42,260 nucleotides of DNA, from positions 1-42,260 of the forward strand of contig JBFXEJ010000050.1 of assembly GCA_050180235.1 (NCBI GenBank). Direction: 5' to 3'. The notes below the pieces were generated by a model. The model was not told the DNA's origin, ran no database searches, and saw nothing but the letters and a program-made list of their open reading frames with translations. A program made the translations under genes and the position numbers. Below are positions 8,286 to 16,826 of the stretch, piece after piece. Position 1 is the stretch's first letter, and every line of letters begins with the position of its first letter. This stretch comes from JAABRU01 sp050180235 (GTDB lineage: Bacteria; Desulfobacterota; Desulfobacteria; Desulfobacterales; Desulfococcaceae).

Positions 8286-9200
8286 ATGAGTTATAAGACA
8301 GTCAGAAATGTTTTCAGAAAAACAATCCCTGCCATGCTGCTGTTCATGATGATCGGCATAAGCGGCTGTGCCTTGCAAAATGATGTGCGGATACTGGAAG
8401 ATCGGCTCATCGCTCTGGAAAGGCGGAATCTGGAACTGCAGCAGAAAACAGCCGAGGCGGATCGTGAAAAATCCCAGATCAGATCCCAGATCAAAGGATA
8501 CAGTGAGACACTGGAAGTAAAAGAGCAGGCACTGCGCAGCCAGTCTGCTGAACTGCAGGCCATGTCCGACAGGCTCCGGGATGAAATCCAGGCTTTGAAA
8601 GGAAAGCTGGAGGAAACAGATTATCTGCTGAACCAGAGGATCAAAAATCTTGAAAATTCGGAGAAAACAACTGCCCGGCAGGTGGAAAGACTGGAACGGC
8701 ATCTCAGTCTCGAACCGCTCAGAACGGTCGGCTCTGATGAGGATTCTTCTTACCCGCCCCCGTCTGCACCGCAGACTCCGGAGAGCAATGCCACCCCTTC
8801 ATCCGCTCCGGAAGCAGATCCTTCCGCTCTTTCGGAAGAAAAACTCTATAATTACGCGAGACAGGCTTTTGAAAAAGGGGAATACCAGAAATCCCGCGAA
8901 GGATTTCAGACACTGCTTCAGAAATACCCCAAAACATCCAACTCTGACAGCGTTCTCTTCTGGATCGGGGAATCCTATTACCGGGAAGGCAGATATGACA
9001 GCGCCATACTCGAATATCAGACAGTCATTGAGAAATATCCGAAAGGCAACAAGGTCAGAGATGCACTGCTGAAACAGGGATTCTCATTTTTTATGCTGGG
9101 GGACAAGGCCAGTGCCAGACTGATTTTCAAAGAGCTGATTGACAAATATCCGGGGACAGAGCAGGCGAAAACAGCCCGGAAAAAACTGGAAACTTTTTAA
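8286..9200 (+). CDS. cpoB: Tol-Pal associated lipoprotein CpoB/YbgF-like
   Basis: In the CpoB family the protein links peptidoglycan synthesis to Tol-Pal during constriction. Here the signal ends in a lipobox (GISGC, Cys28), so it is predicted to be a lipoprotein rather than the soluble periplasmic form of E. coli. Residues ~33-141 are a long coiled coil. A Pro/Ser-rich linker (~150-180) follows, then tandem TPR-like repeats (YNYARQAFEKGEYQKSREGF, LFWIGESYYREGRYDSAILEY, and a third around GFSFFMLGDKASARLIF). The ATG follows GAAGGAG. It sits just after pal and 34 bases before the next gene's likely start. Confidence 0.85.
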   Translation: MSYKTVRNVFRKTIPAMLLFMMIGISGCALQNDVRILEDRLIALERRNLELQQKTAEADREKSQIRSQIKGYSETLEVKEQALRSQSAELQAMSDRLRDEIQALKGKLEETDYLLNQRIKNLENSEKTTARQVERLERHLSLEPLRTVGSDEDSSYPPPSAPQTPESNATPSSAPEADPSALSEEKLYNYARQAFEKGEYQKSREGFQTLLQKYPKTSNSDSVLFWIGESYYREGRYDSAILEYQTVIEKYPKGNKVRDALLKQGFSFFMLGDKASARLIFKELIDKYPGTEQAKTARKKLETF

Positions 9201-9234
9201 GCATCTTCAGACAGAACATGGGAGATTTTCCATT

Positions 9235-12015
9235 TTGGACCATCCGGACAGGCGTTATATTATCGGTATTGATCTCGGAACCACAAATTCCGCTGTATCC
9301 TATGTGGATCTGAACGCTGAGGGCTCCAAACAGTCCGGCATCAGAATTTTCCACATCCCCCAACTGACCGGAGCGGGAGAGCTCGCCAGGCTTCGGGTGC
9401 TGCCATCATTTCTTTATATTCCCGGAGAATATGATATTCCGGAAAATGCTGTAACCATTCCCTGGGAAAATGCGGACATTCATTTTGCAGGTGCTTTTGC
9501 ACGGGATTACGGCATAAAGGTGCCTGCCCGGCTGGTTTCCTCTGCCAAAAGCTGGCTCTGCCATACCAACGCGGACCGGCGGGCGAAAATCCTTCCCTGG
9601 GGGTCAGGGGAGGAAGTGGCAAAGCTTTCCCCGGTTCAGACCACGGCCGCGTATCTCCGGCATATCCGGAAAGCCTGGAATCACAGCCAGGGGGATGAGG
9701 CTGAATATTATATGGAAAATCAGATGGTCACCATTACCGTGCCAGCGTCCTTTGATGAGGTGGCGCGGGATCTGACCCTGGAAGCCGCATCCCTGTCCGG
9801 TCTGGAAAAAGTCACTCTTCTGGAGGAGCCGCTTGCAGCTTTTTACAGTTGGCTGATCCGTCATGAAGACAACTGGATAGATTCTGTGAAGCCCGGTGAA
9901 CTGATTCTGGTCTGCGATGTGGGCGGCGGGACCACGGACTTTACCCTTATCACCTTACGCGAGGCGGATGGCAGTCCCAGGTTTGAACGGATCGCTGTGG
10001 GCGATCATCTGATCCTGGGCGGAGATAATATGGATCTGGCCCTTGCCCGCCGCGCGGAAATGCAGATGTCCCGCAAACAGGAAAAACTGTCTCTGAGCGG
10101 AGACCGCTGGAAATCCCTTTGCCATCAGTGCAGGCAGGCCAAGGAGAACATTCTTGACGGGGAGGCCCAACGCCGGAAAATCACCCTGATGGGCAAAGGG
10201 AAAAAACTGATAGCAGCCACCCTTTCCGCGGAACTGACCCGTGAGGAGGTCGAACATACTGTTCTGGAAGGTTTTTTTCCCATTGTCGAACCGGGTTCAG
10301 CGGATCCTGGAGACAGACGCAGGGGCATAACGGAATTTGGTCTGCCCTATGAACCTGAACCGGCCGTCACCCGTCATCTGGGATGGTTTCTGGAGCGGCA
10401 CAGAGCTGATGTGAAGAAGATGCTGGGAAGGGAAAATCCTTTTCCGGATCTGATACTGTTTAACGGCGGAGCCCTGAAATCCGCTGTGATACAGGAAAGG
10501 ATCAGGGAGGCTGTCCGTCACTGGTTCGGGTGCACAGACACAAATCTTCCGCGGGTTCTGGAAAATCCCGAACCGGATCTGGCAGTGGCTCTGGGATCTG
10601 CCTATTACGGACTGGTCAAAATCGGGCAGGGTGTCCGGGTGGGCAGCGGCAGTCCCCGCTCCTATTATCTTGGGTTTGCCATGCCGGACGCAGATGCCGG
10701 GAAAACATACGCTGTCTGTCTGGTGGAACGGGGCCTGGATGAAGGCAGTCATATTCTGCTCAAAGACAGGGAATTTGAGGTGCTGGCCAACCAGCCGGTC
10801 AGTTTTGATCTCTGCAGTTCCAGTTTCCGGTCAGGAGATCGCTGCGGTGATCTGGTGGAAGCCGATGATTCACTTACCATGCTTCCTCCGGTGCAGACGA
10901 TGGTGCAGTTTGGCAAAAAAGGTGACAAAACACGGATACCTGTCCGAATCGAGGCCGATTACACAGAGATGGGCACACTTTCCATCTGGTGCTGCTCTGC
11001 TGTCAGCGACCACCGCTGGCGTCTGCAGTTTCATCTGCGCGGCTCTGATTCCTCAGCACAGGTCAGGGATGAGGATATTTTTGATGAATCTGTGGTAAAA
11101 GAAATCTGCCGGAAAGTCCGGGATGCATTCACCGGCAGTAACGGAGAACGGAATCTTGACGCACTGTCAAAGGAAATTTCCGCAGCCATTGACCGGCCCA
11201 AAGAGAAATGGCCTCTGGGCCTGATCCGTTCCCTGTCCGATGAGATGCTAGACCTGATGTCCTCACGGAATATGAAAAGCAGCACCGAAAGCCGGTGGCT
11301 GAATCTGACCGGGTTTTGTCTGCGCCCAGGATTCGGGCATGGATTTGATGAACACCGAATCCGCAAACTTTGGAAAATATACAAAAACGGCCCCTGTTAT
11401 GCCGGAAATGCGCAGGTACGTTCCGAATGGTGGATCATGTGGCGCCGGGTGGCCGGAGGCCTCAGTTCCGGACAGCAGCGCCAGTTCATCCAGGATCTCA
11501 GTCCGCTCCTGCTGTCCAAAAAAGGAGTGAAAAGCAAACTTTCTCCCCAGGAGCATATGGAAATATGGATGGCTGTGGCCAATATGGAACTGCTCCTGGT
11601 AAAAGACAAAATCAAATGGGGACGCCAGCTTCTCTCTGAAATTGAAGATAAAAAAGGCAGATCGCAGTATCTGTGGTCTCTTTCCCGGCTGGGAGCGCGG
11701 GATCTGCTGTACGGGCCGGTGGATCGGGTGATTCCGCCCAACGAGGTGGCAGAATGGATTGAAACCCTTCTGGCAAAAGAATGGACAAACCCCAAAGCAC
11801 TTGTTCCCGCCATTGCGCAGATGGGCCGCAGAACCGGGGACCGGATGCGGGATATTCCCCAGCCCCTGCGGGAAAGAGTGGCTGAAAAACTGTCCGCCTA
11901 TGATTTTGCCATGCCCTGGATCAGAATGTTCACAGAGATTACAAGACTGGAAAAACAGGAGGAGAATGCGGTTTTCGGGGAATCTCTTCCTTCAGGACTT
12001 GTGCTGCGCTCCTGA
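9235..12015 (+). CDS. Hsp70-family protein with long C-terminal domain (DUF3731-like)
   Basis: About 926 residues, against ~640 for DnaK. The N-terminal actin-like ATPase carries the phosphate-1 loop GIDLGTTNSAVSY (~11), the phosphate-2 loop CDVGGGTTDFTLI (~227) and the adenosine motif ILFNGGALKS (~407). A beta-rich middle follows. The last ~270 residues are Trp- and Arg-rich and helical (WRRVAGGLSSGQQRQFIQDL, WSLSRLGARDLLYGP), matching the DUF3731 extension known on some bacterial Hsp70 homologues. An in-frame ATG at 9139 lies inside cpoB; the TTG at 9235, ten bases after GGGAG, is the better start. No DnaJ or GrpE is nearby. Function is unknown; an ATP-driven chaperone-like role is inferred from the family only. 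Confidence 0.8.
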   Translation: MDHPDRRYIIGIDLGTTNSAVSYVDLNAEGSKQSGIRIFHIPQLTGAGELARLRVLPSFLYIPGEYDIPENAVTIPWENADIHFAGAFARDYGIKVPARLVSSAKSWLCHTNADRRAKILPWGSGEEVAKLSPVQTTAAYLRHIRKAWNHSQGDEAEYYMENQMVTITVPASFDEVARDLTLEAASLSGLEKVTLLEEPLAAFYSWLIRHEDNWIDSVKPGELILVCDVGGGTTDFTLITLREADGSPRFERIAVGDHLILGGDNMDLALARRAEMQMSRKQEKLSLSGDRWKSLCHQCRQAKENILDGEAQRRKITLMGKGKKLIAATLSAELTREEVEHTVLEGFFPIVEPGSADPGDRRRGITEFGLPYEPEPAVTRHLGWFLERHRADVKKMLGRENPFPDLILFNGGALKSAVIQERIREAVRHWFGCTDTNLPRVLENPEPDLAVALGSAYYGLVKIGQGVRVGSGSPRSYYLGFAMPDADAGKTYAVCLVERGLDEGSHILLKDREFEVLANQPVSFDLCSSSFRSGDRCGDLVEADDSLTMLPPVQTMVQFGKKGDKTRIPVRIEADYTEMGTLSIWCCSAVSDHRWRLQFHLRGSDSSAQVRDEDIFDESVVKEICRKVRDAFTGSNGERNLDALSKEISAAIDRPKEKWPLGLIRSLSDEMLDLMSSRNMKSSTESRWLNLTGFCLRPGFGHGFDEHRIRKLWKIYKNGPCYAGNAQVRSEWWIMWRRVAGGLSSGQQRQFIQDLSPLLLSKKGVKSKLSPQEHMEIWMAVANMELLLVKDKIKWGRQLLSEIEDKKGRSQYLWSLSRLGARDLLYGPVDRVIPPNEVAEWIETLLAKEWTNPKALVPAIAQMGRRTGDRMRDIPQPLRERVAEKLSAYDFAMPWIRMFTEITRLEKQEENAVFGESLPSGLVLRS

Positions 12016-12062
12016 CAGGAATCAGACTGTCCCCTGCCGTAAAACACAGTAGCGGAGGAGTT

Positions 12063-12108
12063 CCGAACTGAAAGTTTGGGATGCGGCCATGCCAAACTTT
12101 CAGTTCGG
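12063..12108. repeat. 17-bp perfect stem-loop between Hsp70 and TPR genes
   Basis: CCGAACTGAAAGTTTGG pairs perfectly with CCAAACTTTCAGTTCGG around a 12-base loop. The flanks GGAGT/ACTCC extend it with one mismatch region. No U-tract follows, so it is a poor terminator. It shares the ACTGAAAGT core with part of the composite repeat near 6.3 kb and is probably a REP-type unit. Confidence 0.6.
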
Positions 12109-12200
12109 CACTCCGGGGATATATTATAAGTCCGGAGGAAAAATGCTGAGAGGGTGATCTGCAACCCGATGGTTCACAAACAAATGGCAAGGAGGAAAAA

Positions 12201-13028
12201 ATGAAGAAACTTTTTCGGATGCCGTCAATATGCTGTCTGGCAGTGACAATTCTTTTTTTCAGCACAAATTTCGGACAGGCCGAGGACACATCAGATTTCT
12301 GGTTTCAGAAAGGGCTGGAGGAGGCGCGCAAAGGCAGATCCGATCAGGCCATAGAGCATTACACAAAGGCCATAGAGATCAATCCGCAGAATTCCGCTGC
12401 CTATGTCAACCGTGGTCTGGCCTGGCATGAGAAAAAAGAATATGAAAAAGCCATTGCAGACTATGACAAATCCCTGGAACTCAAACCTGACAATCCTGCC
12501 GGATACAATAACCGGGGGCTGGCCTGGAGCCAGAAAAAGGAATATGAAAAAGCTGTTGCGGATTATACCCGTGCACTGGATCTGGAGCCCGGTTTTGCCC
12601 AGGCATGGTACAACCGGGGGAATGCCTGGGATGAAAAAGGCGAGGATGAGAAAGCCATTGCCGACTACAGCAAAGCTGTTGAACTGGAAAAGGATTATGC
12701 CAGGGCATATTACAACCGCGGCATTATCCGGTTTAACAAAGGGGACATGGATTCGTCCATTGCGGATTTTACCAAAGTGATAAAACTTGAAAACGGATTT
12801 GCCCAGGCATGGTACAGCCGTGGCATAGCCTGGTTCAAAAAGGAAGATTTGGATCGGGCCATAGCTGATTTCACCAAAGCCCTGGAAATAGATCCGAAAT
12901 ATGCAGAGGCATATTACAACAGGGGGATTGCATGGGCTGATAAAGGGGATTATGACCGGGGTATAGAGGACTATACCAAAGCCATTGAACTCAGTCCCCG
13001 CGCGGAATGGATCAAAAAACGGTTCTGA
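12201..13028 (+). CDS. Exported tetratricopeptide-repeat protein (seven TPRs)
   Basis: A Sec signal peptide (residues 1-~27, ending FGQAED) is followed by seven back-to-back 34-residue TPR units filling residues ~31-270. Each has the form 'aa.a(w/y).nRG.aw..kg.yd.AIaDYtkAiel.P'. The repeats are so regular that neighbouring DNA units are close relatives. TPR arrays bind partner proteins; no enzymatic domain is present, so a periplasmic scaffold is the likely role. The ATG follows AAGGAGG. It lies 185 bases downstream of the Hsp70 gene in the same direction and may share its transcript, although a stem-loop lies between. Confidence 0.85.
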   Translation: MKKLFRMPSICCLAVTILFFSTNFGQAEDTSDFWFQKGLEEARKGRSDQAIEHYTKAIEINPQNSAAYVNRGLAWHEKKEYEKAIADYDKSLELKPDNPAGYNNRGLAWSQKKEYEKAVADYTRALDLEPGFAQAWYNRGNAWDEKGEDEKAIADYSKAVELEKDYARAYYNRGIIRFNKGDMDSSIADFTKVIKLENGFAQAWYSRGIAWFKKEDLDRAIADFTKALEIDPKYAEAYYNRGIAWADKGDYDRGIEDYTKAIELSPRAEWIKKRF

Positions 13029-13056
13029 TCCCAAAGTGATGTGCAATTTTTCCTGT

Positions 13057-13078
13057 CATACCCGCGAATGCGGGTATG
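13057..13078. repeat. Palindromic unit CATACCCGC...GCGGGTATG
   Basis: A nine-base perfect stem with a GAAT loop. It resembles the common intergenic 'TCATTCCCGCGAATGCGGGAAT' palindrome found in many proteobacteria. It is followed by a second small hairpin (ATTCCGG...CCGGAAT). It could assist termination after the TPR gene but has no T-run. Confidence 0.6.
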
Positions 13079-13127
13079 CGGATTGCTGTAACCGGATTCC
13101 GGTTTGCACCGGAATTATATAACCCAC

Positions 13128-13253
13128 ATTGCGCAGCCTTTCCAAAAATCAGGAATTTACTGAGTTTCACCGTCATTACGGCCTAAGCCTAACTTCTTTG
13201 ATTTAAAAGGGTTCCTGATACCGGATTTCACCAGTATGATGACGTTGCGTAAC
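13128..13253. repeat. TTACGCAGCC inverted-repeat element, copy B (126 bp)
   Basis: The left end ATTGCGCAGCCTTTCCAAAA and the right end GTTGCGTAAC match the ends of copy A and of the 23.8-kb cluster. The interior, read on the minus strand, contains CATCATACTGGTGAAATCCG, the counterpart of CATCATTCCGGTGAAAGCCG in copy A, so the cores as well as the ends are related. It lies upstream of queC. Confidence 0.65.
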
Positions 13254-13415
13254 ATTTCCATCTCTTTTTTTTATGCCCTGCATCCTATGCTCACCGGCGG
13301 TATCACCTTGCAAATTTGTCCTCACTCCCAATCCGGCGCCCAGGAAATGCTTATGTCTTTTCCGAATCTGCGGGCAGTTTTTCAGAATTTCAGATTCATC
13401 AGAAAAGAAAGGTTT

Positions 13416-14159
13416 ATGAAACATATGAAAAAAGCGGTTGTTCTTTCCAGCGGTGGGCTGGATTCCACCACCGTCATGGCCATTGCCAAAGCCGAAGGAT
13501 ATGAAATCTACAGTATGAGTTTCCGTTACGGCCAGCGTCATGCAGTGGAACTGTCCGCGGCTGAAAGGATTGCACAGATTCTGGGAGCCAAAAAGCATCT
13601 GATCATTGAAGTGGATATGAAACGTATAGGAGGTTCTGCGCTGACAGATGATATTGCGGTTCCCAAAGACCGGAATGAGTCCGTAATGTCTGAAAGCATT
13701 CCCCTTACCTATGTTCCCGCGCGCAATACAATTTTTCTGTCCTACGCGCTGGGATGGGCAGAGGTACTGGGCGCTTCAGACATTTTTATCGGTGTCAATG
13801 CAGTTGATTACAGCGGATATCCGGACTGCAGAGCGGAATTCATACAGGCATTTGAAAAAATGGCGAATCTGGCCACAAAGGCCGGTGTGGAAGGAAAGCG
13901 CATCCGCATCCGCACGCCGCTCATTGACCTGAGCAAAGCGCTGATTATCCAAAAAGGCATGGAACTTGGGGTGGATTACAGTCTGACCCGCAGTTGCTAT
14001 GATCCGTCGCCGGAAGGAAAAGCCTGCGGACACTGTGACAGTTGCCTGCTGCGCATGAAAGGTTTTGCAGAGGCCGGGGTTGCAGATCCCACGGTGTACA
14101 TTGAACAGCAGACCGGGGAACAGCAGGTTTGCACAGGCCCTTTTTCAGAGCGGCAATGA
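13416..14159 (+). CDS. queC: 7-cyano-7-deazaguanine synthase
   Basis: Converts 7-carboxy-7-deazaguanine to preQ0 with ATP and ammonia in queuosine biosynthesis. The N-terminal PP-loop VVLSSGGLDSTT (~8) and SFRYGQRH are diagnostic. Further family features are TYVPARNTIFLSYAL, IGVNAVDYSGYPDCR and the C-terminal zinc site CYDPSPEGKACGHCDSC with four Cys. Length (~247) is normal. Upstream in-frame codons to 13236 run into the repeat element and are not part of the family, so I start at 13416; an ATG at 13425 is also possible. No other que gene is adjacent. Its last ~215 bases lie antisense to the PHP gene. Confidence 0.92.
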   Translation: MKHMKKAVVLSSGGLDSTTVMAIAKAEGYEIYSMSFRYGQRHAVELSAAERIAQILGAKKHLIIEVDMKRIGGSALTDDIAVPKDRNESVMSESIPLTYVPARNTIFLSYALGWAEVLGASDIFIGVNAVDYSGYPDCRAEFIQAFEKMANLATKAGVEGKRIRIRTPLIDLSKALIIQKGMELGVDYSLTRSCYDPSPEGKACGHCDSCLLRMKGFAEAGVADPTVYIEQQTGEQQVCTGPFSERQ

Positions 14160-14700
14160 GCTCAGCCCGGGTTCGGATGGGGCAGAAGAAAAGCGTTCCG
14201 GCTCTGCCCAGTTCGTTCAGAGAATGTGCATCGCTGCCGCCGCATCCGATCAGGGCGTATCTGCTGAACCAGACCTCTGCCTGACGGTTTTCATATTCCG
14301 TATTCCTGCCGTTGAGGCGTTCCACGATATGGCAGAAACCATAGCGCACCAACTCTTCGGAGACCGGTCTTGCTGTTCTGAAAGGATGCGCTGCAATGGC
14401 CACTCCTCCTGCAGTGTGCACATGCTGGAGAAGATTCTGTGCACTGAGACCCTGTGCAATATTTTCAAAAGGGCCGAACAGGAGAAAATCCCCCCCGCAG
14501 GTGCTGTATTCCATTCCGAAAATCACGCACAGACCGTTTTCCTGCACTCCTTCCCGGATATTCTGCGCGGCTGACATGGAATGATGATCCGTAATACATA
14601 CGCCGCTGAGCCCCCTTTTTTTCGCATGAAAGAGAATATCTTCTGTTTTCAGTCTGCTGCATGGGGAAAAAACACTGTGGACATGAAGATCAAAAACCAT
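13945..14700 (-). CDS. PHP-domain metal-dependent phosphoesterase
   Basis: The PHP fold hydrolyses phosphoesters with a multi-metal site. The full ligand set is visible: H6 and H8 (FDLHVHS), D38/H39 (ITDHHS), E64 (GMEYS), H105 (AAHPF), and D157/H159 (GGSDAHS). The family includes TrpH/YciV-type nucleoside-bisphosphate phosphatases and oligoribonucleases; the substrate here cannot be told. AGGAGG precedes the ATG. The conserved domain ends near residue 190. Residues ~181-251, Cys/Pro-rich and unlike the family, are encoded antisense to the 3' end of queC, suggesting loss of the original stop codon. Confidence 0.85.
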   Translation of the reverse strand: MVFDLHVHSVFSPCSRLKTEDILFHAKKRGLSGVCITDHHSMSAAQNIREGVQENGLCVIFGMEYSTCGGDFLLFGPFENIAQGLSAQNLLQHVHTAGGVAIAAHPFRTARPVSEELVRYGFCHIVERLNGRNTEYENRQAEVWFSRYALIGCGGSDAHSLNELGRAGTLFFCPIRTRAELIAALKKGLCKPAVPRSAVQCTPWDLQPRPLQNLSCAAGNCHSVRRLFLPATDHSNCGSDCNPPQVPCLFG

Positions 14701-14951
14701 GATACCGGCCTCCTGAAAAATCCGGCAGTCACAACCTTTTGTTTATAAAAAAATGTATAATTGGAAAGACTTGTGACTGAATTTGTGAACCGGGGCTGAA
14801 TAATACATGGGATGATTCATACCCGTAACAGTGCAGAAAAGCAAATTTTTTATTTCTATGCAAAAGGGAAAGGGAATAGAAAATATTCCATACATATATC
14901 CCATTACTGCTTTGTCAATCTGAATCAGACCTGAATTTTGCAATCCCGCTT

Positions 14952-15983
14952 TCATATCCACCGCACAGCAAGCGGATCATAGTGCAGATTCACAGCCCTG
15001 CCCGGATAAAGGTGAAGGTTTCTGATTTCGCTTTCTGCAAGGGGAAGTGTGAGCATAACACTGCCCATGCGCACAGCCGTGATGATGTGCCCGCTGTTTT
15101 TTTCCAAAGTCATGCGTGAGACAGTTCCTTGCATACGGTACAGACCGTCCGGCCTGTTTTTTTCTTCCGGTATGGCAATCCGCAGCGATTCCCGCGGAAA
15201 AACCGCGACCGAATGTTCATGGGGCGGTTTGGACACGGCAAGTCTCTGATTTTCCTGTACCGGTTTTTCCCACAGATTCCCTTTTCCCGGAAACCAGGGG
15301 CCGAACACAATACTTTCATGGCCGGAACCGAAAATGCGGCCTTTGAAAATGTGAAAAACCTGATCGCAGACCTCATGCAGCCATTGCAGATCATGGCTGG
15401 CAATGACAATGGTGGTTCCCCATTCCGCGCGGGTCTGCAGGGAGATTTCCCTGATTCTCTGAATGTTTGCGGCATCCACGCTGGCTGTGGGTTCGTCCAG
15501 AAGCAGGACTTCAGGCCGGAGAGCCAGCCGTGCAGCCAAAGCAACTCTCTGGGTTTCGCCCCCGGAAAGTTCATGCCAGTGCCGATGTCCGAACTGTGAG
15601 GGTTCAAGTCCGACTCTTTGCAAAGCCCCGGATGCGAGCTGCTCAGGATTTTCAGTATGTTTCCGCAGACGCAGACCGTACATCACATTTTTCCATACGG
15701 ATCGCTTCATCAGATAAGGTTTCTGCGGCAGAAGTGTCACCTGGGAAAGCACTGCCGGGGAAAAGGGTTTTTCAGGTTTTCCTTTATAAAAAATTTCTCC
15801 CGCACACGGGGCATCAATAAATCCCAGCAGACGCAGAAGCGTGCTTTTGCCGCTGCCGTTTGGGCCCATAAGCCCGACAATCGACGATTTGCCAATTTCC
15901 AGTTCCGGAATATCCAGCACCGGATGGCTGTTGTAATAATGCCGCAGATTGCGGACACGGTAAACAGACTGTTCAGAATTCAT
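14952..15983 (-). CDS. tupC: Tungstate-type ABC transporter ATP-binding protein with TOBE domain
   Basis: ABC ATPase energising oxyanion uptake at the inner membrane. It shows Walker A GPNGSGKST (40-48), Q-loop LLPQKPYLM (~85), signature LSGGETQR (139-146), Walker B VLLLDEPTASVD (159-170) and H-loop ASHDLQW. The extra C-terminus (~281-343, TVSRM..., VNLHYDPLAV) resembles the TOBE oxyanion-sensing domain of molybdate/tungstate importers. Its ATG overlaps the permease stop by one base (TGATG), so translation is probably coupled. TupC is preferred over ModC because the partner permease is TupB-like; molybdate cannot be excluded. Confidence 0.82.
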   Translation of the reverse strand: MNSEQSVYRVRNLRHYYNSHPVLDIPELEIGKSSIVGLMGPNGSGKSTLLRLLGFIDAPCAGEIFYKGKPEKPFSPAVLSQVTLLPQKPYLMKRSVWKNVMYGLRLRKHTENPEQLASGALQRVGLEPSQFGHRHWHELSGGETQRVALAARLALRPEVLLLDEPTASVDAANIQRIREISLQTRAEWGTTIVIASHDLQWLHEVCDQVFHIFKGRIFGSGHESIVFGPWFPGKGNLWEKPVQENQRLAVSKPPHEHSVAVFPRESLRIAIPEEKNRPDGLYRMQGTVSRMTLEKNSGHIITAVRMGSVMLTLPLAESEIRNLHLYPGRAVNLHYDPLAVRWI

Positions 15984-16669
15984 CAGCGTTTTCTCAGAAA
16001 AGACAGGGAGATATTCACGGCAAATGCAATGGAAATCAGGATCAGTCCCAAAGCAATGCCCATTTCAAACATGCCCTTGTTGGTTTCCAGCGCGATGGCA
16101 GTGGTGACGGTACGGGTATGCCATTTGATATTTCCGCCCACCATCATGGAAATGCCCACCTCGGTTGTCACCCGGCCATACGCGTTGAAAGCGGCTGCCA
16201 GAATGCCAAAACGCGATTCCCACAGGCTGCTGAAAAACAACTGTCTGCGATCTGCGCCCAGGGAAATAAGTGTTATCCGCAAATCAGCATCCATTGTTTC
16301 CACTGCGGTTGCAGTCAGGGCAATGACAATGGGAAGGGCCAGCAGAGTCTGACCTATGGCAATTCCGGGAAGGGTGAAAAGCATTTCCATATCTCCCAGC
16401 GGACCTCTGCGGGAAAGAAAGGCATAAATCATAAGTCCGATAAAAACCGTGGGCAGGGCCATAAAGGTATCCACCACCAGACGGATATGCTTTTTTCCCG
16501 GAAACTGCGTATATCCCATCAGAAAACCCGCGGGAATGCCTATGCTCAGACTTGCAAGCATGGCATATCCTGAAACCCGCAGAGTGGCATATATTGCAGA
16601 AAAGGTTTCCGGATCGCGGGAAAGCAGGAGTTGAAAAGCCTTTAAAAAACCTTCGATAAAATATTGCAT
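15983..16669 (-). CDS. tupB: Tungstate-type ABC transporter permease
   Basis: Inner-membrane permease of 228 residues with about five to six hydrophobic segments (ATLRVSGYAMLASLSIGIPA, VDTFMALPTVFIGLMIYAFL, TLPGIAIGQTLLALPIVIAL, and a final MGIALGLILISIAFAVNISL). The coupling loop ETMDADLRITLISLGADRRQ and the segment FGRVTTEVG-like AYGRVTTEVGISMMVGGNI are characteristic of the TupB/WtpB-type family. Tungstate feeds the pterin cofactor of formate dehydrogenase and aldehyde oxidoreductases in many anaerobes. The usual substrate-binding gene tupA, normally first in the operon, is not in the window. Confidence 0.82.
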   Translation of the reverse strand: MQYFIEGFLKAFQLLLSRDPETFSAIYATLRVSGYAMLASLSIGIPAGFLMGYTQFPGKKHIRLVVDTFMALPTVFIGLMIYAFLSRRGPLGDMEMLFTLPGIAIGQTLLALPIVIALTATAVETMDADLRITLISLGADRRQLFFSSLWESRFGILAAAFNAYGRVTTEVGISMMVGGNIKWHTRTVTTAIALETNKGMFEMGIALGLILISIAFAVNISLSFLRKR

Positions 16670-16701
16670 GGATGTCCCAGGATTACACAGAGTTCACGCA
16701 T

Positions 16702-16771
16702 TCAGCAGATCGAAAATTTCCTTAATTCCCACTCTCCCCCATTGAGGGGGAGGGAGTTTTCGATCTGCTGA
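16702..16771. repeat. 70-bp inverted repeat with nested G/C hairpin
   Basis: TCAGCAGATCGAAAA and TTTTCGATCTGCTGA are perfect 15-base complements. Nested inside is CTCCCCC(ATTGA)GGGGGAG, resembling the widespread 'CTCCCCCTCAATGGGGGAG' intergenic repeat. It lies between the hydrolase-NTPase gene and tupB on the same strand, so it would be transcribed as a long stem-loop and could separate expression of the two. Confidence 0.65.
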
Positions 16772-16826
16772 CATTGTCTGTGGACAGCGGTTCAAAGCGT
16801 TTGATGGTGTCACCCTGCTTTTATCT

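Noticed and set aside
12145..12175. CTGAGAGGGTG...CAACCCG upstream of the TPR gene, recalling part of a thiamine-pyrophosphate riboswitch
   Set aside because: Only the CTGAGA-like core is present. The conserved GGGG(T/C)GC arm and the CCTGATCTGG...CCAGCG...AGGGA part are missing, and the gene is not thiamine-related.
12291..13046. A 251-codon open frame antisense to the TPR gene with internal repeats
   Set aside because: Its repeats are the reverse reading of the TPR units; it has no independent evidence of coding.
13236..13415. N-terminal extension of queC upstream of MKHMKKAVVLSSGG
   Set aside because: It overlaps the repeat element and has no counterpart in QueC proteins, which begin just before the PP-loop.
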